From: a virus
DNA: 29,424 nt
Virus record (IMG/VR): IMGVR_UViG_3300032246_001721
Span: 1 to 29,424 of that record
Direction: 5' to 3' (one strand)
A program made the translations under genes and the position numbers. Below, one piece after another: positions 1 through 7,395 of the stretch. Numbering within the stretch: the first letter of the stretch is position 1; each line of letters starts with the position of its first letter. The notes beneath the pieces were generated by a model. That model did not search any database. It was not told the DNA's origin and saw only the letters and a program-made list of their open reading frames with translations.

Positions 1-134
1 AAATCACCAATGTGTTCGTTAAGAGCACGGGCATAACTGATCTCACCGTGCTCTTCTAGATACTTTTTAAGAGCACCTGCTAACATTGTTTTGCCGGCAC
101 CGGGTAAGCCCATGATTAAAATACGTTGTGTCAT
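1..134 (-). CDS. Adenylylsulfate kinase-like P-loop protein (N-terminal part, runs off window)
   Basis: Only the first 44 codons are present; the gene continues beyond the left edge. It opens MTQRILIMGLPGAGKTM, a textbook Walker A loop (GLPGAGKT, residues 9-16) directly after a first beta strand. The combination GLPGxGKT followed by LAxAL is typical of APS kinase (CysC) and related small-molecule kinases. APS kinase phosphorylates adenylylsulfate to PAPS, the sulfate donor used by sulfotransferases, and a sulfotransferase-like gene lies two genes upstream on the same strand. The start ATG (132-134) is 9 bases after the stop of the oxygenase gene, so the two are probably cotranscribed. The specific substrate cannot be fixed from 44 residues; another P-loop kinase is possible. 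Confidence 0.6.
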   Translation of the reverse strand, partial: MTQRILIMGLPGAGKTMLAGALKKYLEEHGEISYARALNEHIGD

Positions 135-143
135 TGTTGTTCC

Positions 144-803
144 TTAAATTTTATATGGTGATTGACTTCTTAGCACTCGTAAAAATTCTCTAGTTTTGTC
201 AGTGACCACTCCAGTCATTTGTAGAGTAATTCTTGAGCTGTGTCCTGCATTGGCTGTGGAGTGTGGAATATTTTGCCAATCAAATGTATGAACATCGCCG
301 GCATGCCATCCAGTATGAATATAATTACCGTAGCTGAAAAAGTGTCCTGGTTCATAATCTGTGAGTGCAATCATGACTCGCATGATCTTGCTGGGATCCT
401 CTGGATTCCACTTTTCTAACTTGTCTAGGTGCAAGTTCCACACCTGGCCAGGGCGTTGAACATGTACTCGCATCTTACTATTGTCCATGCCAAACCACAC
501 CAGCAGTCGATTGAACACTTCTGGGACTTCCCAGGTTAGGTCACCCACAATGTGATCTTTACCATAGCCAAACTGTTCAAGGTCATGGTCTTCTTGATCA
601 TATTCTTCTGACGGACGGTCAGCACCTTTGCCACGAGTGCGCCAGGTCTTGGGTTCAGCCAACTCTACAATGGTTGCTAGTTCTGATTTCCAAAAAGGCA
701 AGATGTTGCCCAGATGTGTAATCTTGTCTTGATCCGGATCAGTTCTAAAATTATCAAAGTGATACGTGCTACGTTGTCGTGTTATTTCCCAACTACCGTT
801 CAT
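144..803 (-). CDS. 2OG-Fe(II) oxygenase-like protein
   Basis: A 219-residue protein with the layout of a double-stranded beta-helix 2-oxoglutarate/Fe(II) dioxygenase. An HxD pair (H125-L-D127, in WNLHLDKLE) is followed about 55 residues later by a distal His (H181, in NIPHSTANAG) and an Arg ten residues on (R191) that would bind 2-oxoglutarate. The strand GDVHTFDWQNIPHS resembles the aspartyl/asparaginyl hydroxylase and cupin-like phage oxygenases. The substrate is unknown; such phage enzymes may act on protein side chains, nucleic acid or small molecules. It overlaps the upstream sulfotransferase-like gene by 4 bases, so the two are probably translationally coupled. Family assignment is good, function is open. 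Confidence 0.65.
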   Translation of the reverse strand: MNGSWEITRQRSTYHFDNFRTDPDQDKITHLGNILPFWKSELATIVELAEPKTWRTRGKGADRPSEEYDQEDHDLEQFGYGKDHIVGDLTWEVPEVFNRLLVWFGMDNSKMRVHVQRPGQVWNLHLDKLEKWNPEDPSKIMRVMIALTDYEPGHFFSYGNYIHTGWHAGDVHTFDWQNIPHSTANAGHSSRITLQMTGVVTDKTREFLRVLRSQSPYKI

Positions 804-1411
804 AATACTTTTACCCTTACTTTATTGTCAGCATACGTTTGTCTATATGGTTCTGGTGGCCCAGCTATGCCCAACCGCTCACATAGCTCAACATTGTCAT
901 ATACAAAACTGGCAAAATCCCAATGCTGTCGCATGTCGCTATTTTGTCTTTTGATTTCCACTGCCATTTGACGTAAATCTTTATAATACTTATTGTAGCT
1001 GGGGTAGGTAATGTTAAAATGTCCACACCGCACCCACCAACCTAAACAAGCATCATCGCCGCGATGTACTAAGATAATAGGAGAGTCGGGCCAAGTGTGC
1101 CGAATAAATCCTATGTTGTGGCAAAATATATGACTTTTAATAATACGTACACCTGTACCAGAGAACGGTTCATCAAAGCGTCGTTCTAGTTCTGCTTTGC
1201 TTAATGTAGTAATATCAGCGGGTAAATCAAATTCCATACCAGGATCAAAGTAAGCACCTTGATGCATCAGCAACATTTCTCCTGTGGCATCGTGATAATA
1301 GGTTCTGGCTTCGGTATGATCAGACTGATCAACATCTGGACTATAATAAATGTTTTTGGCTACGCTGCTCCATTTCGAGCCCGGGGCACCGGCCATAAAG
1401 ATATATTTCAT
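800..1411 (-). CDS. Sulfotransferase-like P-loop protein
   Basis: A 203-residue protein that begins MKYIFMAGAPGSKWSSVAK. The GAPGSKWSS loop sits where sulfotransferases carry their 5'-phosphosulfate-binding loop, which often differs from a classical Walker A. Further on, RIIKSHIF (residues 88-95) and PIILVHRGDDACLGWW (about 111-126) match the usual order K-(S/T)-H then a beta strand ending in R with downstream D, which binds the 3'-phosphate of PAPS. Similar short sulfotransferase-like genes are known from cyanophages. It would transfer sulfate from PAPS to a carbohydrate or protein acceptor, but the acceptor is unknown. It overlaps both neighbours by 4 bases. A nearby APS-kinase-like gene fits a sulfation role. 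Confidence 0.55.
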   Translation of the reverse strand: MKYIFMAGAPGSKWSSVAKNIYYSPDVDQSDHTEARTYYHDATGEMLLMHQGAYFDPGMEFDLPADITTLSKAELERRFDEPFSGTGVRIIKSHIFCHNIGFIRHTWPDSPIILVHRGDDACLGWWVRCGHFNITYPSYNKYYKDLRQMAVEIKRQNSDMRQHWDFASFVYDNVELCERLGIAGPPEPYRQTYADNKVRVKVL

Positions 1412-2373
1412 TCTTTGGTCAGGTCCACACGTTGACTAAGCGGAATCCAAGTAGCACGTAATCGTTCAATACCTTGGCTAAAACCATATGGCGTTAGTTC
1501 ACGCTTGTCTAAGAAAATTAAATTATCATCATAATACCGTTTAATTTCTGCGGACTCCAGTGCTGGAATAAAGTTGCGGGTATACCAAGCTACAATTTCA
1601 CTAGGAGTACCTGGCGGTAGTATTAGTGCCCACGCCGCAAACACATCAATATGTTTGCCATTCACTACAATAGGTTCTACTTTAGGATATGCTTTTACTT
1701 TGTGTTCGCCTGTAACGCCAATTAGTTTTACTTTGCCAGCATCGATTAGGGGTTTAGCAATAGCCACAGGCATAATACCAAACTCAAAGCCAGCATCGCT
1801 GGCCGTGGCTGTTACTGCTTGTAGTGGTCCGGGAAATTGTGATGTTTTAACTAGGTCTTTGTTGCCGTGAGCAATATACATAAAGTACTCAAACGTCATG
1901 CGATGTGCTCCACCGCCAATGGCAACAGTAACAGGCTTGCTAGTGTGTTGTACATAATCAACCAACTCAGGTACGGTATTGATTTTACTCCTTGGATTGG
2001 CAACAATACATAGTGGGCTTTTACCCATTCCGGTTACATTGGTAAAGCTGTCATAACGAAATTTCTTTTGATTTTTTTGCCAAATATCGTTTGTAACAAA
2101 AGTACTCATATAGGAAGGAATAGCAATAGTGTATCCATCTGGCTTCGCTTCATAAAGTGCGTTCATTGCTATTACACTATCAGCACCAGGCTTTAACTCA
2201 ATAACAAAGTTTGCATTAGGATTGTTTTTCATAACAACAGCACTGATAGCACGGAATCCAACTTCGTTACCAGAACCAGGTTGATTGCCAATCAGCACAG
2301 TGATAGGCCGGGTGGGTTCCCAGGCAAATGCCAAAAGCGGGACCATGAGAATGGCTAGTAATAATTTTTTCAT
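1408..2373 (-). CDS. TctC/Bug-family periplasmic solute-binding protein
   Basis: A 321-residue secreted binding protein of the tripartite tricarboxylate transporter (TctC, 'Bug') family. The start used here is the internal ATG at 2371-2373: an AAAGGA ribosome site lies 6-10 bases upstream, and the protein then begins with a clean signal peptide (MKKLLLAILMVPLLAFA, cleavage after AFA). A longer reading upstream would bury the signal. Family landmarks are RPITVLIGNQPGSGNE, the MNALYEAKPDGYTI segment, ILPPGTPSEIV and a conserved C-terminal half. In bacteria TctC hands a carboxylate to the membrane partners TctA/TctB; neither is seen here, so the phage protein would have to use host permeases or bind a ligand alone. 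Presence between phage genes marks it as a captured host gene. Confidence 0.8.
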   Translation of the reverse strand: MKKLLLAILMVPLLAFAWEPTRPITVLIGNQPGSGNEVGFRAISAVVMKNNPNANFVIELKPGADSVIAMNALYEAKPDGYTIAIPSYMSTFVTNDIWQKNQKKFRYDSFTNVTGMGKSPLCIVANPRSKINTVPELVDYVQHTSKPVTVAIGGGAHRMTFEYFMYIAHGNKDLVKTSQFPGPLQAVTATASDAGFEFGIMPVAIAKPLIDAGKVKLIGVTGEHKVKAYPKVEPIVVNGKHIDVFAAWALILPPGTPSEIVAWYTRNFIPALESAEIKRYYDDNLIFLDKRELTPYGFSQGIERLRATWIPLSQRVDLTKE

Positions 2374-2444
2374 AAAATGTCCTTTGTGTAAATAGTTATA
2401 GAAAATTACAGATAGAGGCAAAATTTTTAACCTCTTTGTAAAAT

Positions 2445-2450
2445 TATTTA
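2445..2450 (-). promoter_or_regulatory. Late-box-like TAAATA upstream of tctC
   Basis: GGGTAAATAATT on the minus strand, 72 bases before the ATG at 2373. It lies in the gap of tctC and the divergent methyltransferase gene. Confidence 0.35.
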
Positions 2451-2469
2451 CCCCAATAGGAAATTTTTA

Positions 2470-3204
2470 ATGAATACTAAAATTTTTAAGCTGATTACAG
2501 AAAATTTAACTGAAGCATTTGATTTACCAAAATACCAAGACATCGTAATTGATCAGGCTACTCAAGTGGATCAACTGCCCTGGACTCCTGCACGATATAA
2601 GAAATTTAAAGACGCCATGTGGGACGAGCTACAACTAACGTCGGACTATGTCGGCACTGTCAAAACTGTGGTTGCTGAACTCAGTGAAGCATACACTCAC
2701 AGATTCTTTGCTGAAATATGGAAACCCAGGACCGGCGAATATGATCATTCTGGCTGGGCCTTGGCTGAATCAATTGCCAAGCAAGATCCCAAGAATGTGT
2801 TAGACGTGGGCTGTGGATATCACCCGTTTAAAGGACGTATTCCTAATCTAATTGGTATTGACCCTTACAACAACTGTGCTGACTACGAAGTTGACATTTT
2901 AGAGTACAAAGTTAAATTAGAAAGCCACGATCATATTATTGCGTTAGGATCAATTAATTTTAATAGCCGAGATGAAATTGAAGAGCGTTTTGCACACTGC
3001 GTTACGTTACTACAAAAAGGCGGCAAGTTTTATTTGCGAGCCAACCCAGGACTATCACACAAGACTGGTCCGTATGTGGATATCTTTCCGTGGACGTTTG
3101 AAATTGTAAATGAATTTGCTGAAACATACAATCTTAAATTATTAGAATTTAAGAAAGAACCTACCGAGTTGGGCCGTTTGTTTTTTGTTTACGAAAAACT
3201 TTAA
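2470..3204 (+). CDS. Class I SAM-dependent methyltransferase
   Basis: A 244-residue protein on the rarely used plus strand. Motif I of class I methyltransferases is clear (VLDVGCGYHPF, residues 110-120), followed by IGIDPY with the acidic D131 that would bind the ribose of S-adenosylmethionine. The C-terminal half holds IIALGSINF and LLQKGGKFYLRANPG, matching the post-motif strands (GGxF before beta 5). No target-recognition domain or NPPY-type catalytic motif is visible, so a DNA base is not indicated; small-molecule, protein or glycan targets are possible. An AGGA ribosome site precedes the ATG. It is divergent from tctC and its stop overlaps that of the convergent gene at 3201 by 4 bases. 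It stands alone on its strand, suggesting separate acquisition. Confidence 0.65.
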   Translation: MNTKIFKLITENLTEAFDLPKYQDIVIDQATQVDQLPWTPARYKKFKDAMWDELQLTSDYVGTVKTVVAELSEAYTHRFFAEIWKPRTGEYDHSGWALAESIAKQDPKNVLDVGCGYHPFKGRIPNLIGIDPYNNCADYEVDILEYKVKLESHDHIIALGSINFNSRDEIEERFAHCVTLLQKGGKFYLRANPGLSHKTGPYVDIFPWTFEIVNEFAETYNLKLLEFKKEPTELGRLFFVYEKL

Positions 3205-3782
3205 ATTAATCCAGCTGCGGTTTGAATGGCCCGCATGGCCGGGTCGTCTTTTTCGTATATAGGTTTGGTAGGCATACCAGCCGCAATACGAACTTCATTG
3301 AGTTCTGAATCGTAACGCTTGCGATATTCTTTTGGAGTAAGTGGTACTGTTTTATCAAATGCATCACGGCTAAATGGTAAATCTTTACCTTTGTAGTGCA
3401 TGGACCAGTCTTCAGCTGATTCAAATTCTGTCAGTGTATTGAGATCATTTAATAGCGTTTCAACGTGGCCACCAGCTGTACTACGGCGACGAATTTCTAC
3501 ATAGACCAAGTAACGTCCAGGTTTGATTTCTCCTGGACTTTTATCAGCATCCAACACAAAATCGTAGCCCTTTTCAAACCACATCATTAGGTCTTTAGCG
3601 GCGTTAGGATCACGTACAAAGAAACTGACGACAATGATGTCATCATCGTCGCCCATTTTTGAACTAAATTCGTCCACGTGAATAGTGGGTTTAAGCAAAC
3701 CATCTAGGTCCTTGAAGCTAAGGCTTTCAGACAGCAGCGGGTTGTTGGAGAGTTTGTTGTGCATCTTGTGCCTGTTTGTCAT
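3201..3782 (-). CDS. Conserved phage-type protein of unknown function
   Basis: A 193-residue soluble protein without signal or membrane segments. It carries an acidic run (GDDDD, about residues 44-48), then a beta-rich centre (IIVVSFFVRDPNAAKDLMMW, KPGRYLVYVEIRRR) and a charged C-terminal part. I do not recognise the family. The first ATG overlaps the upstream gene by 56 bases and has no clear ribosome site; the ATG six codons later (3762-3764) is preceded by CAGG and may be the true start. The tight overlap with the next gene upstream suggests the two proteins are made together and may work together. Confidence 0.6.
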   Translation of the reverse strand: MTNRHKMHNKLSNNPLLSESLSFKDLDGLLKPTIHVDEFSSKMGDDDDIIVVSFFVRDPNAAKDLMMWFEKGYDFVLDADKSPGEIKPGRYLVYVEIRRRSTAGGHVETLLNDLNTLTEFESAEDWSMHYKGKDLPFSRDAFDKTVPLTPKEYRKRYDSELNEVRIAAGMPTKPIYEKDDPAMRAIQTAAGLI

Positions 3783-4311
3783 TTTGGTATGATTCTTGAT
3801 CTAGGTCCTGCTCATAGGCACGATCCAAATCTTCCAAATCAATTTCTTCATCTTCTAATTCAATACTGCCGGTGCGTATGTCGCTCATTAGGGCTTTGGG
3901 CATGGTAATTTCTACTAACCATACTTTCTTTTCCATAATTCTGGCTTTGTGTGTACCAGGGCGATAATCACTAGGATCTTCAATTTTCATGGGTACTTGC
4001 ATGTTGGTTTTTTTGTATTTTACATCGCAATCAAATGGCAACAATCTACGTCCACCGCGTGGATCTGGCATGAGTTTTTCAGGCCACATAAAAATACAAC
4101 TTACACGGTATTTGCCAATGGTAGGACCTTGAACCAACTCACCAATTTGCCAGTTACGAAATGCGTACAGATCTAGTTCATCTAAGACACGTTCAAAGTC
4201 TAATAGGGTTAACAAACTACCTTCACTAAGATAGATATCCTGAATATTCTGGGCTACTTGCCAGTAGTCAGCTCCATCTTTGAATATAGCTTGATCGATT
4301 GTTTTACTCAT
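3727..4311 (-). CDS. Conserved phage-type protein of unknown function, acidic C-terminus
   Basis: A 194-residue protein, not recognised. The N-terminal part is helical and the centre is beta-rich with several W/P/R motifs (WQIGELVQGPTIGKYRVSC, MPDPRGGRRLLPFD). A strongly acidic stretch (residues about 150-170, DEEIDLEDLD) follows, and a Gln/Ala-rich tail. No enzyme motif is visible. The ATG has no Shine-Dalgarno sequence; instead a TAAATACT box lies 5 bases upstream, which would put the transcript start at or next to the ATG. The 3' end overlaps the gene at 3201-3782 by 56 bases. A structural or head/neck assembly role would fit a late promoter but is only a guess. Confidence 0.6.
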   Translation of the reverse strand: MSKTIDQAIFKDGADYWQVAQNIQDIYLSEGSLLTLLDFERVLDELDLYAFRNWQIGELVQGPTIGKYRVSCIFMWPEKLMPDPRGGRRLLPFDCDVKYKKTNMQVPMKIEDPSDYRPGTHKARIMEKKVWLVEITMPKALMSDIRTGSIELEDEEIDLEDLDRAYEQDLDQESYQNDKQAQDAQQTLQQPAAV

Positions 4312-4316
4312 ATAAG

Positions 4317-4322
4317 TATTTA
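4317..4322 (-). promoter_or_regulatory. Late-box-like TAAATA at gene 3727
   Basis: Minus strand GCTAAATACTTAT and then ATG. Only five bases separate the core from the start codon, so there is no room for a ribosome site. Confidence 0.45.
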
Positions 4323-4979
4323 GCTCATTTTTAAATGTTGATAAAACTCAAACAGTTGTTGAGCTACAACTTGATGTCCTTCTTCTAAAAAATGCCCTCT
4401 TGGTCCTTGAGGTAATCCACGTGCCCATGTTTGAAAACTGTTGCTCCAATCTAAATAATGGGTCTGATCAATTTGATCAACTAAATGATTATATTTTTGA
4501 GAAATTAAAGGATTGATAGCATTGACAAAAATGTATTGTTGTTGGTGTTGTTTAAAATAACTTTGTAACCCTAGTACCTGGGCAAGCCATGTTTCTGTTG
4601 CATGCTCTACTGTGTAGTGATCTGAATAATATGTTTTGGCCCATGGCCACACAGGATTTCCAGCAGTAGTTACACATTCCTTGCCCTGATAAATGATGTC
4701 CATTCTTTCTAAACTTGTCCATGCACATACAACAAGATCATATGTATTAGTAGAACAGGCTTGAATGGTCCGCCTAAATATTCTGCTGTTACTGCCCCCT
4801 ACTAGTCCTAAATTTGTCACCGATTTCTGTAGTTTATTGCCCAATAATTGAGGCCACGCCAATAAACTAGGGTTTATCTGTTGGTTAGTATAATCGTTAC
4901 CAAATATTCCTAGGTCAGACGGAATTCCTGGCAACTCGGCCCCAAAAGTAAAACTATCACCTACTGCTAGTATTGTCAT
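4320..4979 (-). CDS. SGNH/GDSL-family hydrolase-like protein
   Basis: A 219-residue protein with the blocks of the SGNH hydrolase fold: block I GDSFTFGAE with nucleophile S9, block II VGGSNSRIFRR with G61 and N64, and a C-terminal block V PRGHFLEEGHQ with candidate catalytic H202. SGNH enzymes are esterases or lipases, often acetyl-esterases acting on polysaccharides, and phages use them on host surface glycans or to edit O-acetyl groups. No signal peptide is visible. Its start overlaps the stop of the oxygenase-like gene by 4 bases. Identity of the fold is solid; the substrate is unknown. A second SGNH-like protein lies at 22120-22989. Confidence 0.75.
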   Translation of the reverse strand: MTILAVGDSFTFGAELPGIPSDLGIFGNDYTNQQINPSLLAWPQLLGNKLQKSVTNLGLVGGSNSRIFRRTIQACSTNTYDLVVCAWTSLERMDIIYQGKECVTTAGNPVWPWAKTYYSDHYTVEHATETWLAQVLGLQSYFKQHQQQYIFVNAINPLISQKYNHLVDQIDQTHYLDWSNSFQTWARGLPQGPRGHFLEEGHQVVAQQLFEFYQHLKMS

Positions 4980-5551
4980 TGTGTTTGTGTCTTGTTAAAT
5001 CGTAGATAAATGCTGTGTCTTGTGTAACCTTCTGGAATATGATGATTCAATCCGTGTAGGATAGTTTGTGTGCGATCCATAAAATATCCAGTATTGGGCA
5101 TATAAGCTAGTTCAAACATGGGCTTTGTAGGTTCAGTGTAACAACAAGTGCCAATTACTCGAAAATAATGATTTACGTCTGGTGCATATATTTGTAAAGA
5201 ATATTCAAAACCAGGAGAATCGTAGTGTGGATGAATCTGGTAGCCTGGCAAATCAATCCACAAACTAACCCCGGAACAGTTAACCGAAAATCCTAAAACC
5301 TCTGTTAATTGTGCTTGCATTTCCTCTGCATTGGCTAGAGCTTGCACCTGTTGTGCTAGATCACAGGAACCGTTGTAAACTAGTCTGCCAGGTTGATGTG
5401 CGAATTCTGGAGGGCTGGGCCAGTTTTCTGGTTGGTCAGCGTAGGAATTAAATAATGCAACAGCTTCTGCATATAGTGTTTGCGGCAGTATATCTCCTAA
5501 CATAAACAAACGACTCTTGTTAGGAAAAATGACAGTTGAATTTATTTTCAT
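4976..5551 (-). CDS. 2OG-Fe(II) oxygenase-like protein
   Basis: A 191-residue protein with an HxD pair (H109-Y110-D111 in IHPHYDSPG) and a C-terminal H/R set: H166 in TILHGLNHH, and R178 in EGYTRHSIYLRF. This spacing matches small Fe(II)/2-oxoglutarate dioxygenases of the double-stranded beta-helix class. It is not closely similar to the first oxygenase at 144-803, so the window carries two different members. The 4-base overlap with the SGNH gene suggests a shared transcript. Upstream, TTAAATACG and TATAAT sit within 15 bases of the ATG and there is no Shine-Dalgarno, so a very short leader is likely. The substrate is unknown. Confidence 0.65.
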   Translation of the reverse strand: MKINSTVIFPNKSRLFMLGDILPQTLYAEAVALFNSYADQPENWPSPPEFAHQPGRLVYNGSCDLAQQVQALANAEEMQAQLTEVLGFSVNCSGVSLWIDLPGYQIHPHYDSPGFEYSLQIYAPDVNHYFRVIGTCCYTEPTKPMFELAYMPNTGYFMDRTQTILHGLNHHIPEGYTRHSIYLRFNKTQTQ

Positions 5552-5559
5552 ATTATACG

Positions 5560-5565
5560 TATTTA
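5560..5565 (-). promoter_or_regulatory. Late-box-like TAAATA at gene 4976
   Basis: Minus strand ATTTAAATACGTATAAT, then ATG. Eight bases separate the core from the start codon. Confidence 0.4.
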
Positions 5566-5664
5566 AATCTTTTGTATAAAGCTATAGAATTTTTAGCACA
5601 GTCTAATACTTATGCTGTTTTCAAATCATTTACTACCCATACTAAACTTTGATCAAATACACCG

Positions 5665-5670
5665 TAAATA
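5665..5670 (+). promoter_or_regulatory. Late-box-like TAAATA upstream of phoH
   Basis: Plus strand CCGTAAATATTTAGG, 54 bases before the ATG at 5725. Confidence 0.35.
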
Positions 5671-5724
5671 TTTAGGACAGCATGTCGTTGTCAGAAGTAA
5701 TCTAACCCACTACACGGAGTATTA

Positions 5725-6465
5725 ATGAGTAGACAAAAAGCAGTTAGTAAATCACAAAAGCGTCAGCAAATGACATATCAAGAAAACACCATAAGATTTG
5801 ATCAGGTAAAACCAGTAAAGCAGAAGCCCATTGAAATCGTGCCACGTTCACGCAATCAAGAACGCTTGGTGTTGGCTTTACAAAGTGCCGATCAACACAT
5901 TGTGGTCACAGCAGGGCCAGCAGGAACAGGAAAAACGTATTTGGCCATGCTGGCGGCAGTAAAGGCTTTTAGAGCCGGAGAAGTAGATCGTATTGTATTA
6001 ACACGCCCAGCAGTTGGTGTGGAGGATGAGAAGCATGGTTTTTTACCCGGAGATTTAAATCAAAAGATGGATCCATGGGTCCGTCCCCTAACTGATATAC
6101 TTAGAGAGTACTATCGTCAGCCTGACATACAGGCCATGATAGAGGAGCAAAAGATAGAGATTGCCCCGCTCGCTTTCATGCGAGGTCGTACTTTCAAAAG
6201 TGCGTATATTATAGCTGATGAGATGCAGAACGCAACTCCTAGTCAGTGCAAAATGCTGATGACCCGTATTGGCGAAGGCTCAAAAATTGTAATCACGGGC
6301 GACGTAGAACAAGCGGATCGCAACCGCGGCAACAACGGTCTGATGGACCTATGCCAAAGATTGCAGGAAGGGGGTGTAAAGGGAATAGCTGTGTGTCATT
6401 TAGACAATCGAGACATACAGCGGCATGCTATCATTGATAGTGTGCTTAACCTTTATGCCGACTGA
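5725..6465 (+). CDS. phoH: PhoH-like ATPase
   Basis: A 246-residue phage-type PhoH protein. The Walker A motif GPAGTGKT (64-71) is followed by TRPAVGVEDEKHGFLPGDL, a family signature, and by Walker B IIADE (162-166) with MQNAT and the TGDVEQADR segment. PhoH-like proteins are ATPases related to the helicase domain of PhoH; the gene is very common in marine and freshwater T4-like phages, and its role is still debated (RNA metabolism or phosphate stress). The N-terminal 40 residues are basic and low-complexity. The ribosome site is GGAG seven bases before ATG. It runs on the plus strand and its 3' end overlaps the convergent HAD gene by 13 bases. Confidence 0.9.
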   Translation: MSRQKAVSKSQKRQQMTYQENTIRFDQVKPVKQKPIEIVPRSRNQERLVLALQSADQHIVVTAGPAGTGKTYLAMLAAVKAFRAGEVDRIVLTRPAVGVEDEKHGFLPGDLNQKMDPWVRPLTDILREYYRQPDIQAMIEEQKIEIAPLAFMRGRTFKSAYIIADEMQNATPSQCKMLMTRIGEGSKIVITGDVEQADRNRGNNGLMDLCQRLQEGGVKGIAVCHLDNRDIQRHAIIDSVLNLYAD

Positions 6466-7061
6466 CCAGTTATCACCTCGTAAATGTGTTTCCAATTTTT
6501 TACGATGGTGATACCTTCATGATAGTAGTGCATGTTGTGGCCGTGTTCCACCAGCAGACATTTTAATCCTGCCTTGTAACCGGCTTCAGCATTTTCGGGC
6601 TTGTCTTCAATCCACCAAAGTCCAGTGCCTTCATATTCTTCCAAGGCTTCGTCTTTGTGGGCACCAGTATCTAAACATACAATCCGTTCAAATGCTGTTT
6701 CACCAAACAACTTGTGAATATTCATTTCACGTAGTTTGATGGCATTAGGATCTAAACTCACACTAGTAATAGCGTGGAACTTGTAGCCATGCTCTTCGTG
6801 TAAGCGTTTGATATAATACATGGCATCACGCTGTGCTGGTAAGAAACCAATTGCGGCACTTTCGTTGAACACTTTGATCAGTTTGACTACCTGGTCTCTG
6901 CTGATGCCATATCGTTTGCCCATGTCGTAGCTGAGTTTGCTTCCGGGCACTTCTTCGAAACCGTGCTCTTGCATCCAAACATTAAAGGCCCACTCCCAGT
7001 CAAGGCATACGCCATCACAGTCAGTTAGGATAATTTTTTTGTTTTTATATTTCGATTTCAT
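6453..7061 (-). CDS. HAD-superfamily phosphatase (5'-nucleotidase-like)
   Basis: A 202-residue HAD hydrolase. Motif I is LTDCDGV (nucleophile D14, acid D16), a helical cap follows, motif II lies near HAITSVS, and the acidic motif IV reads WWIEDKPENAEAG (about residues 149-161). The arrangement resembles the small phage and 5'(3')-deoxyribonucleotidase-like HADs, so nucleotide dephosphorylation is a reasonable guess. The start is striking: a consensus sigma70 promoter has its TATAAT box exactly six bases before ATG, so the mRNA should begin at or next to the start codon and no Shine-Dalgarno is present. Confidence 0.75.
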   Translation of the reverse strand: MKSKYKNKKIILTDCDGVCLDWEWAFNVWMQEHGFEEVPGSKLSYDMGKRYGISRDQVVKLIKVFNESAAIGFLPAQRDAMYYIKRLHEEHGYKFHAITSVSLDPNAIKLREMNIHKLFGETAFERIVCLDTGAHKDEALEEYEGTGLWWIEDKPENAEAGYKAGLKCLLVEHGHNMHYYHEGITIVKNWKHIYEVITGQSA

Positions 7062-7067
7062 AGTATT

Positions 7068-7096
7068 ATTATACTTGAAATGGATTTATTGGTCAA
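7068..7096 (-). promoter_or_regulatory. Sigma70-type promoter of HAD gene, leaderless spacing
   Basis: TTGACC (7091-7096), a 17-base spacer and TATAAT (7068-7073) on the minus strand. The -10 box ends six bases before the ATG at 7061, so the first transcribed base should be the A of the start codon. The -35 overlaps the stop codon of the gene at 7093. Confidence 0.75.
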
Positions 7097-7395
7097 CCGC
7101 TTGCAGGCTCTGTAGACACGGGCTCAGTTTTGCTCATATCAACATCATGTCCGTTTTCTTTAAATAGACGTTCCATGATAGCAGGATAAAATGGGTAGTA
7201 ATAACCCACAATACGATCCCAATCTTTAGGAATAGTTGTATCACGTAAACTTGCTTTGACGACTTTTAATTCTTTAAAGTCCAAAATTACGCTGGCAGTT
7301 TGTGAATCTTTAGTTCTAACTCGAGTGGCCACAGTCATGCCTTCGTCAATTTTACCATTGGCTTGGTAATAGTAAGTCAACATCAAGTATCTCAT
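7093..7395 (-). CDS. Small conserved protein of unknown function
   Basis: A 100-residue protein that I do not recognise. It looks soluble, beta-rich at the start (MRYLMLTYYYQANGKIDEGM, then RVRTKDSQTASVILDF) and has an aromatic stretch (IVGYYYPFYPAIMERLF, about 62-78). No cysteines are present and there is no signal peptide. It overlaps the radical SAM gene by 4 bases, so it is translationally coupled to it. It could be a partner of that enzyme, but there is no leader or core peptide motif of a modified peptide to support that. Confidence 0.65.
   Translation of the reverse strand: MRYLMLTYYYQANGKIDEGMTVATRVRTKDSQTASVILDFKELKVVKASLRDTTIPKDWDRIVGYYYPFYPAIMERLFKENGHDVDMSKTEPVSTEPASG

Larger units (their letters stand above)
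5552..5724. promoter_or_regulatory. Divergent intergenic region between oxygenase gene and phoH
   Basis: This 173-base AT-rich stretch separates a minus-strand from a plus-strand transcription unit. Both directions carry a TAAATA core: minus strand at 5560-5565, plus strand at 5665-5670. No tRNA-like or long-hairpin element was seen. It is the only divergent gene pair in the window apart from tctC/methyltransferase. Confidence 0.5.

Noticed and set aside
2374-2421. Longer start for tctC
   Set aside because: It would add 16 residues in front of a clean signal peptide and cover the AAAGGA ribosome site of the internal ATG.
7068-7096. Promoter as an insertion-sequence end or attachment site
   Set aside because: No inverted terminal repeats, target duplications or integrase or transposase genes are seen anywhere in the window.
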